Shown piece after piece: positions 25,106 to 33,736 of a stretch of DNA of 46,220 nucleotides. A program made the position numbers and the translations under genes. Origin of the DNA: CAZPBO01 sp964584815 (GTDB taxonomy: Bacteria > Planctomycetota > SKW154); assembly GCA_964584815.1 (NCBI GenBank), contig CAZPBO010000010.1, forward strand, positions 1 through 46,220. The letters are read 5' to 3'. The notes beneath the pieces are model-generated. The model saw only the letters and a list, made by a program, of their open reading frames with translations, ran no database searches and was not told where the DNA came from. The first letter of the stretch is position 1. Every line of letters begins with the position of its first letter.

Positions 25106-25861
25106 ATGACAACGGTCGCGTTTGTGGGAAAAGGCGGGGTGGGAAAGACCTCCCTGGCGGCGGACCTTGTGCGCTATCTTGTGGAGCATAAAGCGGGGTC
25201 GGTTCTGGCGGTGGACGCCGACCCGAATCACAACCTTGACCTCGCTCTTGGGGTGGAGGTGAAAAAGACAATCGCTGATTTGCGGGATGATGTGATGCGA
25301 CAAGCGTTGAAGATTCCGGCTGGGATGAGCAAAGAACGCCTGATAGAGTATGGCGTTTTTGAAGCATTGGTGGAAGCGGATGGTTTTGCACTTCTGACGA
25401 TGGGGCGTCCTGAAGGACCGGGCTGCTACTGCTATGTGAACCATGTTCTGCGGCGGGTGCTTGAGGTTCTGGTAAAGGACTACGACTATGTGGTGATGGA
25501 CTGCGAAGCGGGTATGGAGCACCTGAACCGCAGAACAACGCAGGATGTGGACCTTCTGGTGGTGGTGTGTCAGCCGACCCGCGCCAGTGTTGTGGCGGCA
25601 GAACGCATCGCTTCCATAACCGAAAAACTGCCGATAGGCATAAAACGGATGTGCGCGGTGCTGAATATGTTGCATCGCGAAGCGCCGAAAGCAGTTGTGG
25701 AGAAAATAAAAGCGATTCCGCTTGAGATAGTGGCGGAAATTCCCTACACTGGCGTAGAAGTTGAGCCGGGCAACTTGTGGCGCAGCATCAGTGGGCTTGC
25801 GAGGTTGTGGGACTCTGTTAGGAGGGGGTTAGGTGATATGCCCGGCACCGTTAATAGGTGA
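25106..25861 (+). CDS. cooC: CooC-type ATPase for nickel insertion into CO dehydrogenase
   Basis: A 251-residue SIMIBI-class ATPase. The deviant Walker A is GKGGVGKTS (residues 8-16), a Walker A' Asp lies in AVDADPNHN, and the CxC motif GPGCYCYVN puts Cys 107 and Cys 109 in the position that binds nickel in characterised CooC. VVMDCEAGMEHLNRRTT is the family-typical switch II region. The protein supplies nickel to the C-cluster of CO dehydrogenase or the A-cluster of acetyl-CoA synthase. It precedes acsD by one gene, which fits the Wood-Ljungdahl pathway. CODH and ACS catalytic subunits are not in the window. Ribosome binding site AGGAGG is at 25093-25098. Confidence 0.94.
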   Translation: MTTVAFVGKGGVGKTSLAADLVRYLVEHKAGSVLAVDADPNHNLDLALGVEVKKTIADLRDDVMRQALKIPAGMSKERLIEYGVFEALVEADGFALLTMGRPEGPGCYCYVNHVLRRVLEVLVKDYDYVVMDCEAGMEHLNRRTTQDVDLLVVVCQPTRASVVAAERIASITEKLPIGIKRMCAVLNMLHREAPKAVVEKIKAIPLEIVAEIPYTGVEVEPGNLWRSISGLARLWDSVRRGLGDMPGTVNR

Positions 25862-26435
25862 AATATTGCTTGAGGCAGGATTGGTGACGCGGGAGGACAT
25901 AGAGGAGGCGTTGAAGGAGCAGCGCGAAACAGGGGTGTTGTTGGGCGAGATTTTGCGACGAAGGGGGCTTGTGACATCGCAGCAGGTTTGGAAGGCGTGG
26001 GTGACACAGTTGGCGCGTAAGTATCAGGTTCTGGGTAAACTGGAGGCGCCACCTGCCGTCAGACGGCTTGCCTTCGGCGACCTCGCCGAACATTACCACG
26101 CCGTCCCCCTTATGCTTGACAGCGTCACCGTCATCCTCGTCAAAACCTTCTCCGATATGCCGATAATAGAAGACCTTGATGTGTTCTACAGGACACAGAA
26201 GGTGGTGGTGGCAACGACAAATCCAAGGCTCTTTGCACACCTCCGCAAAGCCTATCCACAGGCACATCCCGCGCTCTGCTGTCGCTGCAACGAGCCGATA
26301 TGCCATCCCCTTGACCGCATCACTATTGGCGAGAATAACAAACCCATATTTGTCTGCCGCGGCTGCTACAACAAACTCTCACAGATAAGCGGCGTTTTTG
26401 AGAAGGAACAAACAACCCAGGAGGAACCATCATAG
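25833..26435 (+). CDS. MshEN-domain protein with C-terminal zinc ribbon
   Basis: A 200-residue protein starting at GTG 25833, seven bases after GGAGG, and overlapping cooC by 29 bp. Residues 6-60 contain the paired repeats of a GspE/MshE N-terminal domain: LIGEILLEAGLVTREDIEEA and LLGEILRRRGLVTSQQV. In c-di-GMP-binding MshEN the repeats begin with Arg (RLG); here both read L-[IL]-G, so the ligand-contacting Arg is missing and binding is doubtful. The middle (about 70-135) is beta-alpha sequence typical of the rest of that domain. The C-terminus has CCRCNEPICHP and FVCRGCY, a four-Cys zinc or Fe-S site. There is no ATPase domain. Its position between cooC and acsD suggests a regulatory or assembly role for the acetyl-CoA pathway, an inference from context. 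Confidence 0.8.
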   Translation: MICPAPLIGEILLEAGLVTREDIEEALKEQRETGVLLGEILRRRGLVTSQQVWKAWVTQLARKYQVLGKLEAPPAVRRLAFGDLAEHYHAVPLMLDSVTVILVKTFSDMPIIEDLDVFYRTQKVVVATTNPRLFAHLRKAYPQAHPALCCRCNEPICHPLDRITIGENNKPIFVCRGCYNKLSQISGVFEKEQTTQEEPS

Positions 26436-26447
26436 GAGGTGGAGACA

Positions 26448-27413
26448 ATGGCGTTACCCGATGTGAAGGAGTCCTGGCCTGCCCAGATAGTTGAGGTGCA
26501 GATAGGTGCTACAAAGGAGGAGGGTGGAACGCGCACCAGCGTTGTTAAGGTGGGCGGTCATAAAGGATTGCCGCTCCATTTCTTTGAGGAAGCCAACGGC
26601 AACCGTCCCGTTATTGCCGCACACATCATTGATGTTACACCAGATGACTGGGCGCCGGCGCTGGCGGAAGCCTACAAGGATGTCTGGGGCGATGTCGGCA
26701 AATGGGCTGCTTACTGCGTTGATGAGTTGGGCGTTGATATGGTTTGCGTGACACTTCAGGGATGCCATCCCGACTTTGGGGACTGTCCCGCCGACCACGC
26801 CGTTGAGGTGGCAACAAAACTGAAAGAGTCGGTGGGTGTGCCGCTCATCGTCTGGGGCACAGGCGCTGCAGAAAAGGACAACCAAATTATGCCGAAAGTT
26901 TCGGAGGCTTTAAGGGGTGAGCGGGCGCTGCTCGGCTCCGCCACTCAGGAAAACTATAAAACGCTTTGTGCGGTCGCTCAGGCTGACGAACACTGCATCA
27001 TCTCTGAAGCCCCCCTTGACATAAACATTGGCAAACAGGTCAATATTTTGTTGTCGGATATGGAGTTTCCGCTTGAGCGGATAGTGATGTTCCAAACAAC
27101 AGGGGCGTTGGGATACGGCTTTGAGTATGTTTACAGCATACAGGAGAGGCAGCGTTTGGCGGGGCTTGGTGGTGACAAGTTGATGGCGTTGCCGATGATG
27201 GCGACGGTTGGGCACGAGGCGTGGCGCGCTAAGGAGGCGAAAGCGCCCGAAAGCGAGTTCCCAGAATGGGGCACAGAGAGTGTGCGCGGACCGCTCTGGG
27301 AGACTGTCACCGCCGCAGGTATGCTGATATCTGGTGTTGATATCCTCCTTATGCGCCATCCAGAGGCGATTCGTCAGACCAAGAAATTGATAGACCGCCT
27401 CTGGCGTCGGTAA
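26448..27413 (+). CDS. acsD: Corrinoid iron-sulfur protein small subunit (AcsD/CdhD family)
   Basis: A 321-residue TIM-barrel protein, start ATG 26448 after AGGAGG. Family segments include IVEVQIGATKEEGGTRTSVV, GVDMVCVTLQGCHPDFGD, VPLIVWGTGAAEKDNQ, LLGSATQENYKTL, EAPLDINIGKQVNILL and IVMFQTTGALGYGFEYVYS. In the Wood-Ljungdahl pathway the small and large subunits hold the corrinoid that carries the methyl group from methyltetrahydrofolate to acetyl-CoA synthase. The large subunit (acsC), methyltransferase (acsE) and CODH/ACS genes usually lie next to it but are absent here. The need for a corrinoid fits the tetrapyrrole import locus at the left end. It is the last gene of the cooC unit. Confidence 0.94.
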   Translation: MALPDVKESWPAQIVEVQIGATKEEGGTRTSVVKVGGHKGLPLHFFEEANGNRPVIAAHIIDVTPDDWAPALAEAYKDVWGDVGKWAAYCVDELGVDMVCVTLQGCHPDFGDCPADHAVEVATKLKESVGVPLIVWGTGAAEKDNQIMPKVSEALRGERALLGSATQENYKTLCAVAQADEHCIISEAPLDINIGKQVNILLSDMEFPLERIVMFQTTGALGYGFEYVYSIQERQRLAGLGGDKLMALPMMATVGHEAWRAKEAKAPESEFPEWGTESVRGPLWETVTAAGMLISGVDILLMRHPEAIRQTKKLIDRLWRR

Positions 27414-27477
27414 AAAGAGTAAACGCACATACCGCGCGCCTGCACATTGCCTCACAGAAATTCTATATCAGGCGCTG

Positions 27478-30400
27478 TCATCGCTCTGTTGTGACAACAG
27501 AGAGAAGGTCGGAAAATTTCTGTGGTAAACTGTCGGCTTCAAAAAACATCTTCACCACTTCCGATGTGTCATCATAGGAAAAGATCAGCGTGTAGATGAA
27601 AATTTCGTTGATAAAGCGCCTTGGGAAGACTCGGAGCACAACGGGCAGCAACCCCGCCGAATAGATGTGTCGGAAGGCACAAGGATATCCGTCTTGGTCT
27701 GTTTGAAACAGCAGCAAGGGCAGGCAGTCGGCTATGTTTTTGGGAAGTTTTTCTGGACGCAGGCGCAGGATTCTGAAAAGGAGTTGCCTTCTGACGGCGT
27801 CGTATGGAGGGGATGGTTTTGTGGCGTTGAAGAGGACGATGGCGGATTTGAGGGCGAGTTGACGGCAACGCGGATTAGAGTCATCTGGTATTTCTGGCAG
27901 AACAAGGTTTGGCGGATGGTGCAGCAGCGCTTTGGCACGCGGCAGTGCCCATTTCAACAGTTTTTCACTCGTGATGCGGTCAAGGAGGGCTGCGATGAAG
28001 GCGTTGGCGGCGTCAGCAGCAACGCGGCAATCTCTGCAGGCGTCAAACAGCACCGACAAAGCGTGTTCCGCCGCCCTCAATGGCAGATACTCCACAAGTT
28101 TTCCAAGAACTGTGGCGGCTTCCTTTATTCCCTCCTGCAAGGCGCCTTCGGCTTCTTCAGCGAGTGCAAGGGCGGTTTTTGCAGACAGCGGCGGCAGGTC
28201 GTGCTTAGCCAGCACCTCCAGAACCGCACGCATCACATCCTTGCCGCGCTTCATAAGCGCGCACAGTGTCGGCTCCAGCAGGAACTCCTGCCCCTGACTT
28301 ATGACAAAAAGCGCCTCAAGCCCCGTCCTCACCCACATAGGCTCCCTCTCCTTCTGGAGGGCTTCCGCCAGCAGCGCTCTTGCCTGTGCAACCGCCCTGA
28401 CCATCCAGTGCGGAACCCCTTCCTGATAAACGAACTCCTCACCCTTTCCCGCGTAGACCCTTGGCAGCGCCTCTTCTGCATAAATCCCCTTGTTAAAACC
28501 AGAAAGTATGGAAAAAGCGAGTCGGCGCAGGGACATATCCCCCCGCAGCAGCGCTTCCCTGCACAGAAGCAGCGAAGCCGGGTCACAGGGCGTTCCCCCA
28601 ACATCGCGGAACCAGCGCACCGTGTCTCGCCAAGTCCTCACCATCCTTTGAATATGCTCCCCGGCGAGACCGCTCAACCAATCCGTGAAAGAGCGGAGCA
28701 TAGACCAAGTGGTATCGGAACCGGCAGAAAAAGCAGAAGTGAGGAGCAACTCTTCAGCAATGGGGTTGTTCAGGCTTGAAACCCTTGCGAGGAGAAAACG
28801 GCAAAGCGCTTCTTGCTGCTCCTTGCGGAGCGGATTCCACCTAATCAGTCCGCAAAGGGCGAAGAACGCTGTCAGAGCATCCTGCCCTTTCCCTGCCGCA
28901 ACCTTTGAGATATCTTCCATCACCGAGAAAGCCTCGTCCGCAGAACAGTCACGAACAAGTTCCCAGTCAAACATCATCCGCTTCAGCAGCATATCACGAA
29001 TGTCCTTCGGTGTTGATGGGTGAAGGTAGAGTTTGGGAATAAGGTGCGGTTCCATAGCAGCCAGTTTGATTATAAGTGAAGGTGGAATTCGCTTTGCACA
29101 TTCTATGAAAGGGGCAACAAGATGTGGCGGAACCAGATAGTGAGAAAGATTTTGGCGACACAAAATCTCAATGAGTTTTATCGCTACATCAGAGGCAAGA
29201 CGATGCCCCAACATATATGCGATTTGAAACAGCGACACCAAAACCTCCCTTTTTTCACCCTCATTAAGGGGAGGAAGGCGTTTCAGTGCCCGCATTATGG
29301 TATCGCAAACCTCATCCCGCACATCATCCAACCCACACTGCCAGTAAAGATGCTCAACAATAGCAAGCAGCGTTCGGGTGTTGCTGGAAACAGGGCAGCG
29401 CTTGACAGCATCAGCAGCGTTATGGAGCAGTTTCATCACAACATCATGGGAAAAGGAGTCCAGAGCCTCTCCCCCCACAGGCGGCAAACCGAGACGCACA
29501 GAGAGCGGGGTGACTCCCGATAAGGCGCTGTCATGAGCACGAACCGCCAGAGCGGTGTAAACGGGGTCACTTGCCAGCCTTTGAAGTGCCGCAGAAAGCC
29601 GTCTTACTGACGGGCTCGGCTGTAAGTATCCCCACCAGTCCGAACAGGTCAGTGCGGCAAGAACGGCGTCGCGGCAATGCCGGTTGCGTGAAAGCAGCCA
29701 CGCCAGCAACTCCGCAAGGTTGCTCTTATATTCTGTGTAGGAGAATAACAGCCCAGCAGCGATATAGGAGGCGGAAGGCGTCTCACCGAGGTTGTCAACA
29801 TAAGCGCGCCACGCATCTCTTAAAAGACGCTTCCCATACGGCGTTGACATCATCTCACGGAAAAAGTCCTCCACGCACAGCGTCCCTACGGCACCCCTGT
29901 GCTCCGACAGCACCTTGAAGAATGTGGCAAAGAAACGCCGCCAGCCTTTCCCCTTCGTCCGAATCGCAAGCATTCGGCACGCCTTCGTCAACCAACTACT
30001 TCTCAGAACAGAACCTTTTGCAGCAACAACGCTACTGATAACCGCCGCCAGCCATAACTTCTCATCCCCGCCCAAAGCAAACCCCGAAAACCACTTGCGC
30101 TTCTTCCCCCAGATTTGGTTCAGCAAAATCTTGTTGACAGTCGCAGGAGACATTAAAGCCAGAGGTAGCGCTTTAAGATCCTGTGGGTTGAAGCGCTTCT
30201 GCTGTGCCTGCATATCCAGCATAGTTTGCGCCTCATCATATGGGGCGATTTGGGGTGTGGCGAACGATGCCGCAAGACGGCGCAGCCTCTTGGGCACCCC
30301 CCGCGCAAGGAAAATCGCATCATCAAACTCACCACGCCTTACTGATTCCTCCAACAACTTCAACAACTTTTCCCTCATCGGTGCACTTAAAACGCCTGAA

Positions 30401-31722
30401 TCAAGAAGCAGCAGTATATCGCGGACAGGGAACAGCGGTGCATTGAGGGCAAGACTGTTTGCGGCAACACTTATCGCCTCTTCAATGCGCCTTGAATGCT
30501 CCTGCGCCCCCGACGCAGCCAGTCTGCGCATAAAAGAGACAAGTTTGGCAATATCACATACCTGAAAAACAAGCGGATGGCGAAGAAGCGTTGCCACCAC
30601 ATCAGCCGCAAGGTCAAGCGGAAGTTCCGTATCATCCACCACAAAATCAACAAGTCCCCATGGTTCGGAGGGGTTCCAGTTTGGGGCTTTGGAACGCTGG
30701 AGCGCTTTACGGATTATGTCAGCGCGGCGGTCGGGCTCAAAATATAAAGCCGCCTCAATAACATCCCCATCAAGCCCATATTTGGCGGCAAAGCGCCTCA
30801 CAACCCCATACACCTCTTCCTTAAACCTTTGAGGAATCCTCTCCATCGCCTGCAAAAGCAGGCACATCGTTTCAAACGCCGATTTCTCCTGCTTTTCGGG
30901 AATGCCTCTGCGGAGCAAAGAAAGTGTAGCACCAAGGGCGTCGGGCAGCAGAGGTTTTGGCACCCGTAACAGCGCATCCAGCACCGCCGCCGCTCCCCCA
31001 CCCTTTGGGTCAAACCGTTTCAAGCGCTCAAGAAACCTGGTAAAATAGTCGCGGATGAGCGCCGAATCGTGAGTCCTGCGGCAAAAATGGGCACAACGCG
31101 CAAGCGCTACTGTATCCCCTTCCTTCATCAGGCGATTGACGATAAGACGAAGCGCACTGTAGAAGCACACCTCGTAGTAAGGAATGTCGCCGAGGATGTC
31201 AAGTGGCATAAGAGCAAATATGTTGGGCAGCCGCGGCAAAAAAGTATCATACTCTATTTCCCATTGTCCCACAGCCTGCCATAGGCAGCGAAGATGGGGG
31301 TAGCGGAGAAGGAGAATATGAACGGCTTTCCGACCACCACTTCGGGTAACCTCCATCTGCTGCGCAAGCCATTTTTTGTTCGGTTTCTCAAGATTCAAGA
31401 TGAGCCTTGTGATAAAGGGATGCTTGGCGAGCCACTGCACTTTTTCGCCGTATTGAACGGCGGCTATCTGCGGTGCATAGCGGTTGAGGAAATGCTCAAG
31501 CGCCGACTTGACATCACCGCGCCCTCTGCGCCACCTATCAGCAATCAACCGTAACAGTCTCGGTCCTGCGTGTTCTCCCCAAAGCCGCTCAACCAACCGT
31601 TTCCCTTCCGCACGACGCCTGTAATCCGACGATGCGAGCAACCCGACCGCCTTGTCAAGCCGCTCTTCCAACCCCTGCGCCAATGCAGAACCACACAAGA
31701 GAACAAAAAGCAGAACCCGCAT
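27478..31722 (-). CDS. Giant exported helical-repeat protein, unknown function
   Basis: About 1414 residues from ATG 31722 (MRVLLFVLLCGSALAQG), a clear Sec signal peptide with an ALAQ cleavage region; the frame is open for 55 codons further up, into the alr end. The rest is almost entirely alpha-helical: runs of 30-40 residues rich in Leu, Ala and Arg with RRLA..L..L, VLEVLAKHDLPPLSAKTALA and similar patterns, resembling HEAT/ARM repeats, without recognisable catalytic motifs. Such solenoids usually serve as scaffolds. A perfect hairpin CTCTGTTG-TGA-CAACAGAG (27484-27502) lies at the 3' end of the coding region. It follows alr by 52 bp on the same strand. I do not recognise a family. Confidence 0.8.
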   Translation of the reverse strand: MRVLLFVLLCGSALAQGLEERLDKAVGLLASSDYRRRAEGKRLVERLWGEHAGPRLLRLIADRWRRGRGDVKSALEHFLNRYAPQIAAVQYGEKVQWLAKHPFITRLILNLEKPNKKWLAQQMEVTRSGGRKAVHILLLRYPHLRCLWQAVGQWEIEYDTFLPRLPNIFALMPLDILGDIPYYEVCFYSALRLIVNRLMKEGDTVALARCAHFCRRTHDSALIRDYFTRFLERLKRFDPKGGGAAAVLDALLRVPKPLLPDALGATLSLLRRGIPEKQEKSAFETMCLLLQAMERIPQRFKEEVYGVVRRFAAKYGLDGDVIEAALYFEPDRRADIIRKALQRSKAPNWNPSEPWGLVDFVVDDTELPLDLAADVVATLLRHPLVFQVCDIAKLVSFMRRLAASGAQEHSRRIEEAISVAANSLALNAPLFPVRDILLLLDSGVLSAPMREKLLKLLEESVRRGEFDDAIFLARGVPKRLRRLAASFATPQIAPYDEAQTMLDMQAQQKRFNPQDLKALPLALMSPATVNKILLNQIWGKKRKWFSGFALGGDEKLWLAAVISSVVAAKGSVLRSSWLTKACRMLAIRTKGKGWRRFFATFFKVLSEHRGAVGTLCVEDFFREMMSTPYGKRLLRDAWRAYVDNLGETPSASYIAAGLLFSYTEYKSNLAELLAWLLSRNRHCRDAVLAALTCSDWWGYLQPSPSVRRLSAALQRLASDPVYTALAVRAHDSALSGVTPLSVRLGLPPVGGEALDSFSHDVVMKLLHNAADAVKRCPVSSNTRTLLAIVEHLYWQCGLDDVRDEVCDTIMRALKRLPPLNEGEKREVLVSLFQIAYMLGHRLASDVAIKLIEILCRQNLSHYLVPPHLVAPFIECAKRIPPSLIIKLAAMEPHLIPKLYLHPSTPKDIRDMLLKRMMFDWELVRDCSADEAFSVMEDISKVAAGKGQDALTAFFALCGLIRWNPLRKEQQEALCRFLLARVSSLNNPIAEELLLTSAFSAGSDTTWSMLRSFTDWLSGLAGEHIQRMVRTWRDTVRWFRDVGGTPCDPASLLLCREALLRGDMSLRRLAFSILSGFNKGIYAEEALPRVYAGKGEEFVYQEGVPHWMVRAVAQARALLAEALQKEREPMWVRTGLEALFVISQGQEFLLEPTLCALMKRGKDVMRAVLEVLAKHDLPPLSAKTALALAEEAEGALQEGIKEAATVLGKLVEYLPLRAAEHALSVLFDACRDCRVAADAANAFIAALLDRITSEKLLKWALPRAKALLHHPPNLVLPEIPDDSNPRCRQLALKSAIVLFNATKPSPPYDAVRRQLLFRILRLRPEKLPKNIADCLPLLLFQTDQDGYPCAFRHIYSAGLLPVVLRVFPRRFINEIFIYTLIFSYDDTSEVVKMFFEADSLPQKFSDLLSVVTTER

Positions 31723-31774
31723 AAGGCATACTGCCTCCCTAATCAAGATATACGCAATAGGCACAAAAAGCAAG

Positions 31775-32953
31775 TTAAGCGGTGAGGCGTTCGTCCTCTG
31801 AACGCGCGGTTTGTGGCAGAAGCGGCAAACGGTGTCGCGTGTCGCGGAACACCCGACGCACTCTCCTCCCAAGCGATGTGAAAACATTATACGGCGGAAT
31901 GCCCACCATATCCGCTATCTCTTCTACCCTTATCTCCTCATCCCCATCACGCCCTATTATCACCACCTTCTGCCCAACGCGAACATCAGAACATTCTGTC
32001 ACATCCACCATCACATAGTCCATTGTTATGGCAAGCACCCTGCAGCGCACCCCACCAACAAGCACATATCCTCTTGCGGCGAGGTGGAAGTGGAAACCGT
32101 CAGCATAACCCAGTGGCAGGGTCGCAACGCGCATTCGCCTTTTGGCAACAAAGCAGCGCCCATAGCCGACCGATGTTCCCGGCTCAAGAGTCTTGAGGTA
32201 GACGACCTGCGTGAACCACGAGACGACAGGGCGAACAGGAACGCCGAGTTTTTTGAGGTTGCCCGGGTCAATGCCGTAGAGGACAGCACCTGGACGCACC
32301 ATTTCAAAATGTGAGCGGGGTTCGGCGAAGAGCGCGGCAGAGTTGGCGGCGTGCGCTATCGGCGGACGCAGTCCCATCTCCTCCAACTCCGCCAAAACAG
32401 ACTCAAAACGCTTTATCTGCCCACCTATCATCTCGTCCCTCACCACATGGGCGCAGGGAAAGTGGGTGGATATTGCGACAAGTCTCAAGTTGGGTGAGGA
32501 CGCAATAGCGGAGACCAAGGACGGGGCGGTCTCCGGCTTGACACCGAGTCGCCCCATACCTGTATCCACCATCACATTGACAGGCAGGACAACATCGGCA
32601 CGATGCGCCGCTTCCTGAAACAGTCCCACACGCTCAACAGAATGGAGCGTGGGAATTATGCGGTAGTGAACAACGGCGTCCACCTCACGCTCGCAAACCG
32701 CCCCAAGAACCATTATCGGCGCAGTTACACCCGACTCGCGCAATTCAAGCGCCTCAGATGAATCGCCCACTCCCAGCATAGAAGCACCGCAATCAAGGAG
32801 CGTGCGCGCAAGTGCTGTCGCACCAAGCCCATAAGCGTTCGCCTTCACCACAGCAAGCAGACGGCACCCCCGACGCAACCTGCTCCGCACAAGCGAAGCG
32901 TTCGCCCTCACCGCATCCAAGTCCACCTCTACCCATGTTCGCGGATATGACAT
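31775..32953 (-). CDS. alr: Alanine racemase
   Basis: A 392-residue fold-type III PLP enzyme converting L-alanine to D-alanine for peptidoglycan. The PLP lysine is in LAVVKANAYGLG (about K37). The barrel continues with VMVDTGMGRLGV, STHFPCAH and HAANSAALF, and the VRPGAVLYGIDP segment. The C-terminal domain supplies the second base, Tyr in GTSVGYGRCF, followed by ATLPLGYADGF and VTMDYVMVDVT-like sequence (ITMDYVMVDVTEC). The short family-typical GIPPYNVFTSLGRRVRR end is present, then a nonconserved tail. The ribosome binding site is weak. Presence of alr supports a peptidoglycan-containing cell wall. Confidence 0.97.
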   Translation of the reverse strand: MSYPRTWVEVDLDAVRANASLVRSRLRRGCRLLAVVKANAYGLGATALARTLLDCGASMLGVGDSSEALELRESGVTAPIMVLGAVCEREVDAVVHYRIIPTLHSVERVGLFQEAAHRADVVLPVNVMVDTGMGRLGVKPETAPSLVSAIASSPNLRLVAISTHFPCAHVVRDEMIGGQIKRFESVLAELEEMGLRPPIAHAANSAALFAEPRSHFEMVRPGAVLYGIDPGNLKKLGVPVRPVVSWFTQVVYLKTLEPGTSVGYGRCFVAKRRMRVATLPLGYADGFHFHLAARGYVLVGGVRCRVLAITMDYVMVDVTECSDVRVGQKVVIIGRDGDEEIRVEEIADMVGIPPYNVFTSLGRRVRRVFRDTRHRLPLLPQTARSEDERLTA

Positions 32954-33007
32954 CTGCTACTTGCCTCACATCCTTCTGTCTAATTTTCGGCAGCAAAAAG
33001 CAACCGC

Positions 33008-33736
33008 TCACAGCCAAACCCCTATCCAGAAAAACAAGCCGCCGAAATCGCTCTCATCCACCCGCGAACCGTGAAAAACAAAATACCTATACGCCGCACC
33101 TATCTCCACACCCTCCATCTCCACACAGACCTCAACCGCCGCCTGAATCGCCCCCCTATACGCCGAAACATAATACTCCCTTAACGCAAAACGGAAAACA
33201 TACGGACGCGCAAAGAAGACCTCACATCCACCACCAAAACAGAAACCATAAAATCCCCGTAACCAGAGAAAACGAAACCCCCCTATATCGGTGAAGCCAA
33301 CAGCAACGGAGGACTCTGGCGGCAACGCCATCCTCTGAACCGCCTCACAGAAAACCTGCCTTCCTCCGTTGTTTCCGTCAAACCGCACCAGACCACAAAG
33401 CGACAGCCTTGAACCCGCCGGAAGGTCAATAAACCCCCGAAAAAGCCCGTATTGCCCGCCCATAACACCTCCCCACGCAACCCCAATCTGCTGCGCTGTT
33501 GGGCGACCCCAGCCACACCTCGCGCGGTATATATACCACTCCTTCCCGCCTCCACCGCACCACGGATAACGGTTGTAAAAACAGTGCTCCTCCACCATCG
33601 TGAGATGGATATACGCCGCCGCAGTCATCAAACCAAGCGTCCACAACTCCACCTCTTCTACATCCTCATCCTGCACCACCACCCAGTCATACTGCGGCGA
33701 TAAAAGCAACCCGAGACTAACTATCAGAGTCGCCAT
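33008..33736 (-). CDS. Exported protein of unknown function, possibly outer-membrane
   Basis: About 242 residues. I prefer ATG 33736 (MATLIVSLGLLLS), eight bases after GGAAGGA; the ATG at 33757 has no site. It lies inside the last 20 bp of topA, so the genes are coupled. A short signal-like hydrophobic start is followed by Gly- and aromatic-rich strands (GGVMGGQYGLFRGFIDLP, FRFLWLRGFYGFCFGGG) and the end FFWIGVWL. Unusually rich in Phe, Tyr, Trp, Gly and Cys. The pattern is compatible with a small beta-barrel or lipid-facing protein; no family recognised. Confidence 0.65.
   Translation of the reverse strand: MATLIVSLGLLLSPQYDWVVVQDEDVEEVELWTLGLMTAAAYIHLTMVEEHCFYNRYPWCGGGGKEWYIYRARCGWGRPTAQQIGVAWGGVMGGQYGLFRGFIDLPAGSRLSLCGLVRFDGNNGGRQVFCEAVQRMALPPESSVAVGFTDIGGFRFLWLRGFYGFCFGGGCEVFFARPYVFRFALREYYVSAYRGAIQAAVEVCVEMEGVEIGAAYRYFVFHGSRVDESDFGGLFFWIGVWL

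Noticed and set aside
24824..25675. 283-codon minus-strand open frame
   Set aside because: Antisense to the cyclophilin gene and cooC, low-complexity His/Ser/Pro sequence; both plus-strand genes have intact motifs.
27484..27502. Hairpin CTCTGTTG-TGA-CAACAGAG as a terminator between acsD and the giant gene
   Set aside because: It lies inside the 3' coding end of the minus-strand gene and has no T-run on either side, so I do not call it a terminator.
27667..28779. 370-codon plus-strand open frame
   Set aside because: Antisense to the giant helical-repeat gene; composition and lack of start signals fit a shadow frame.
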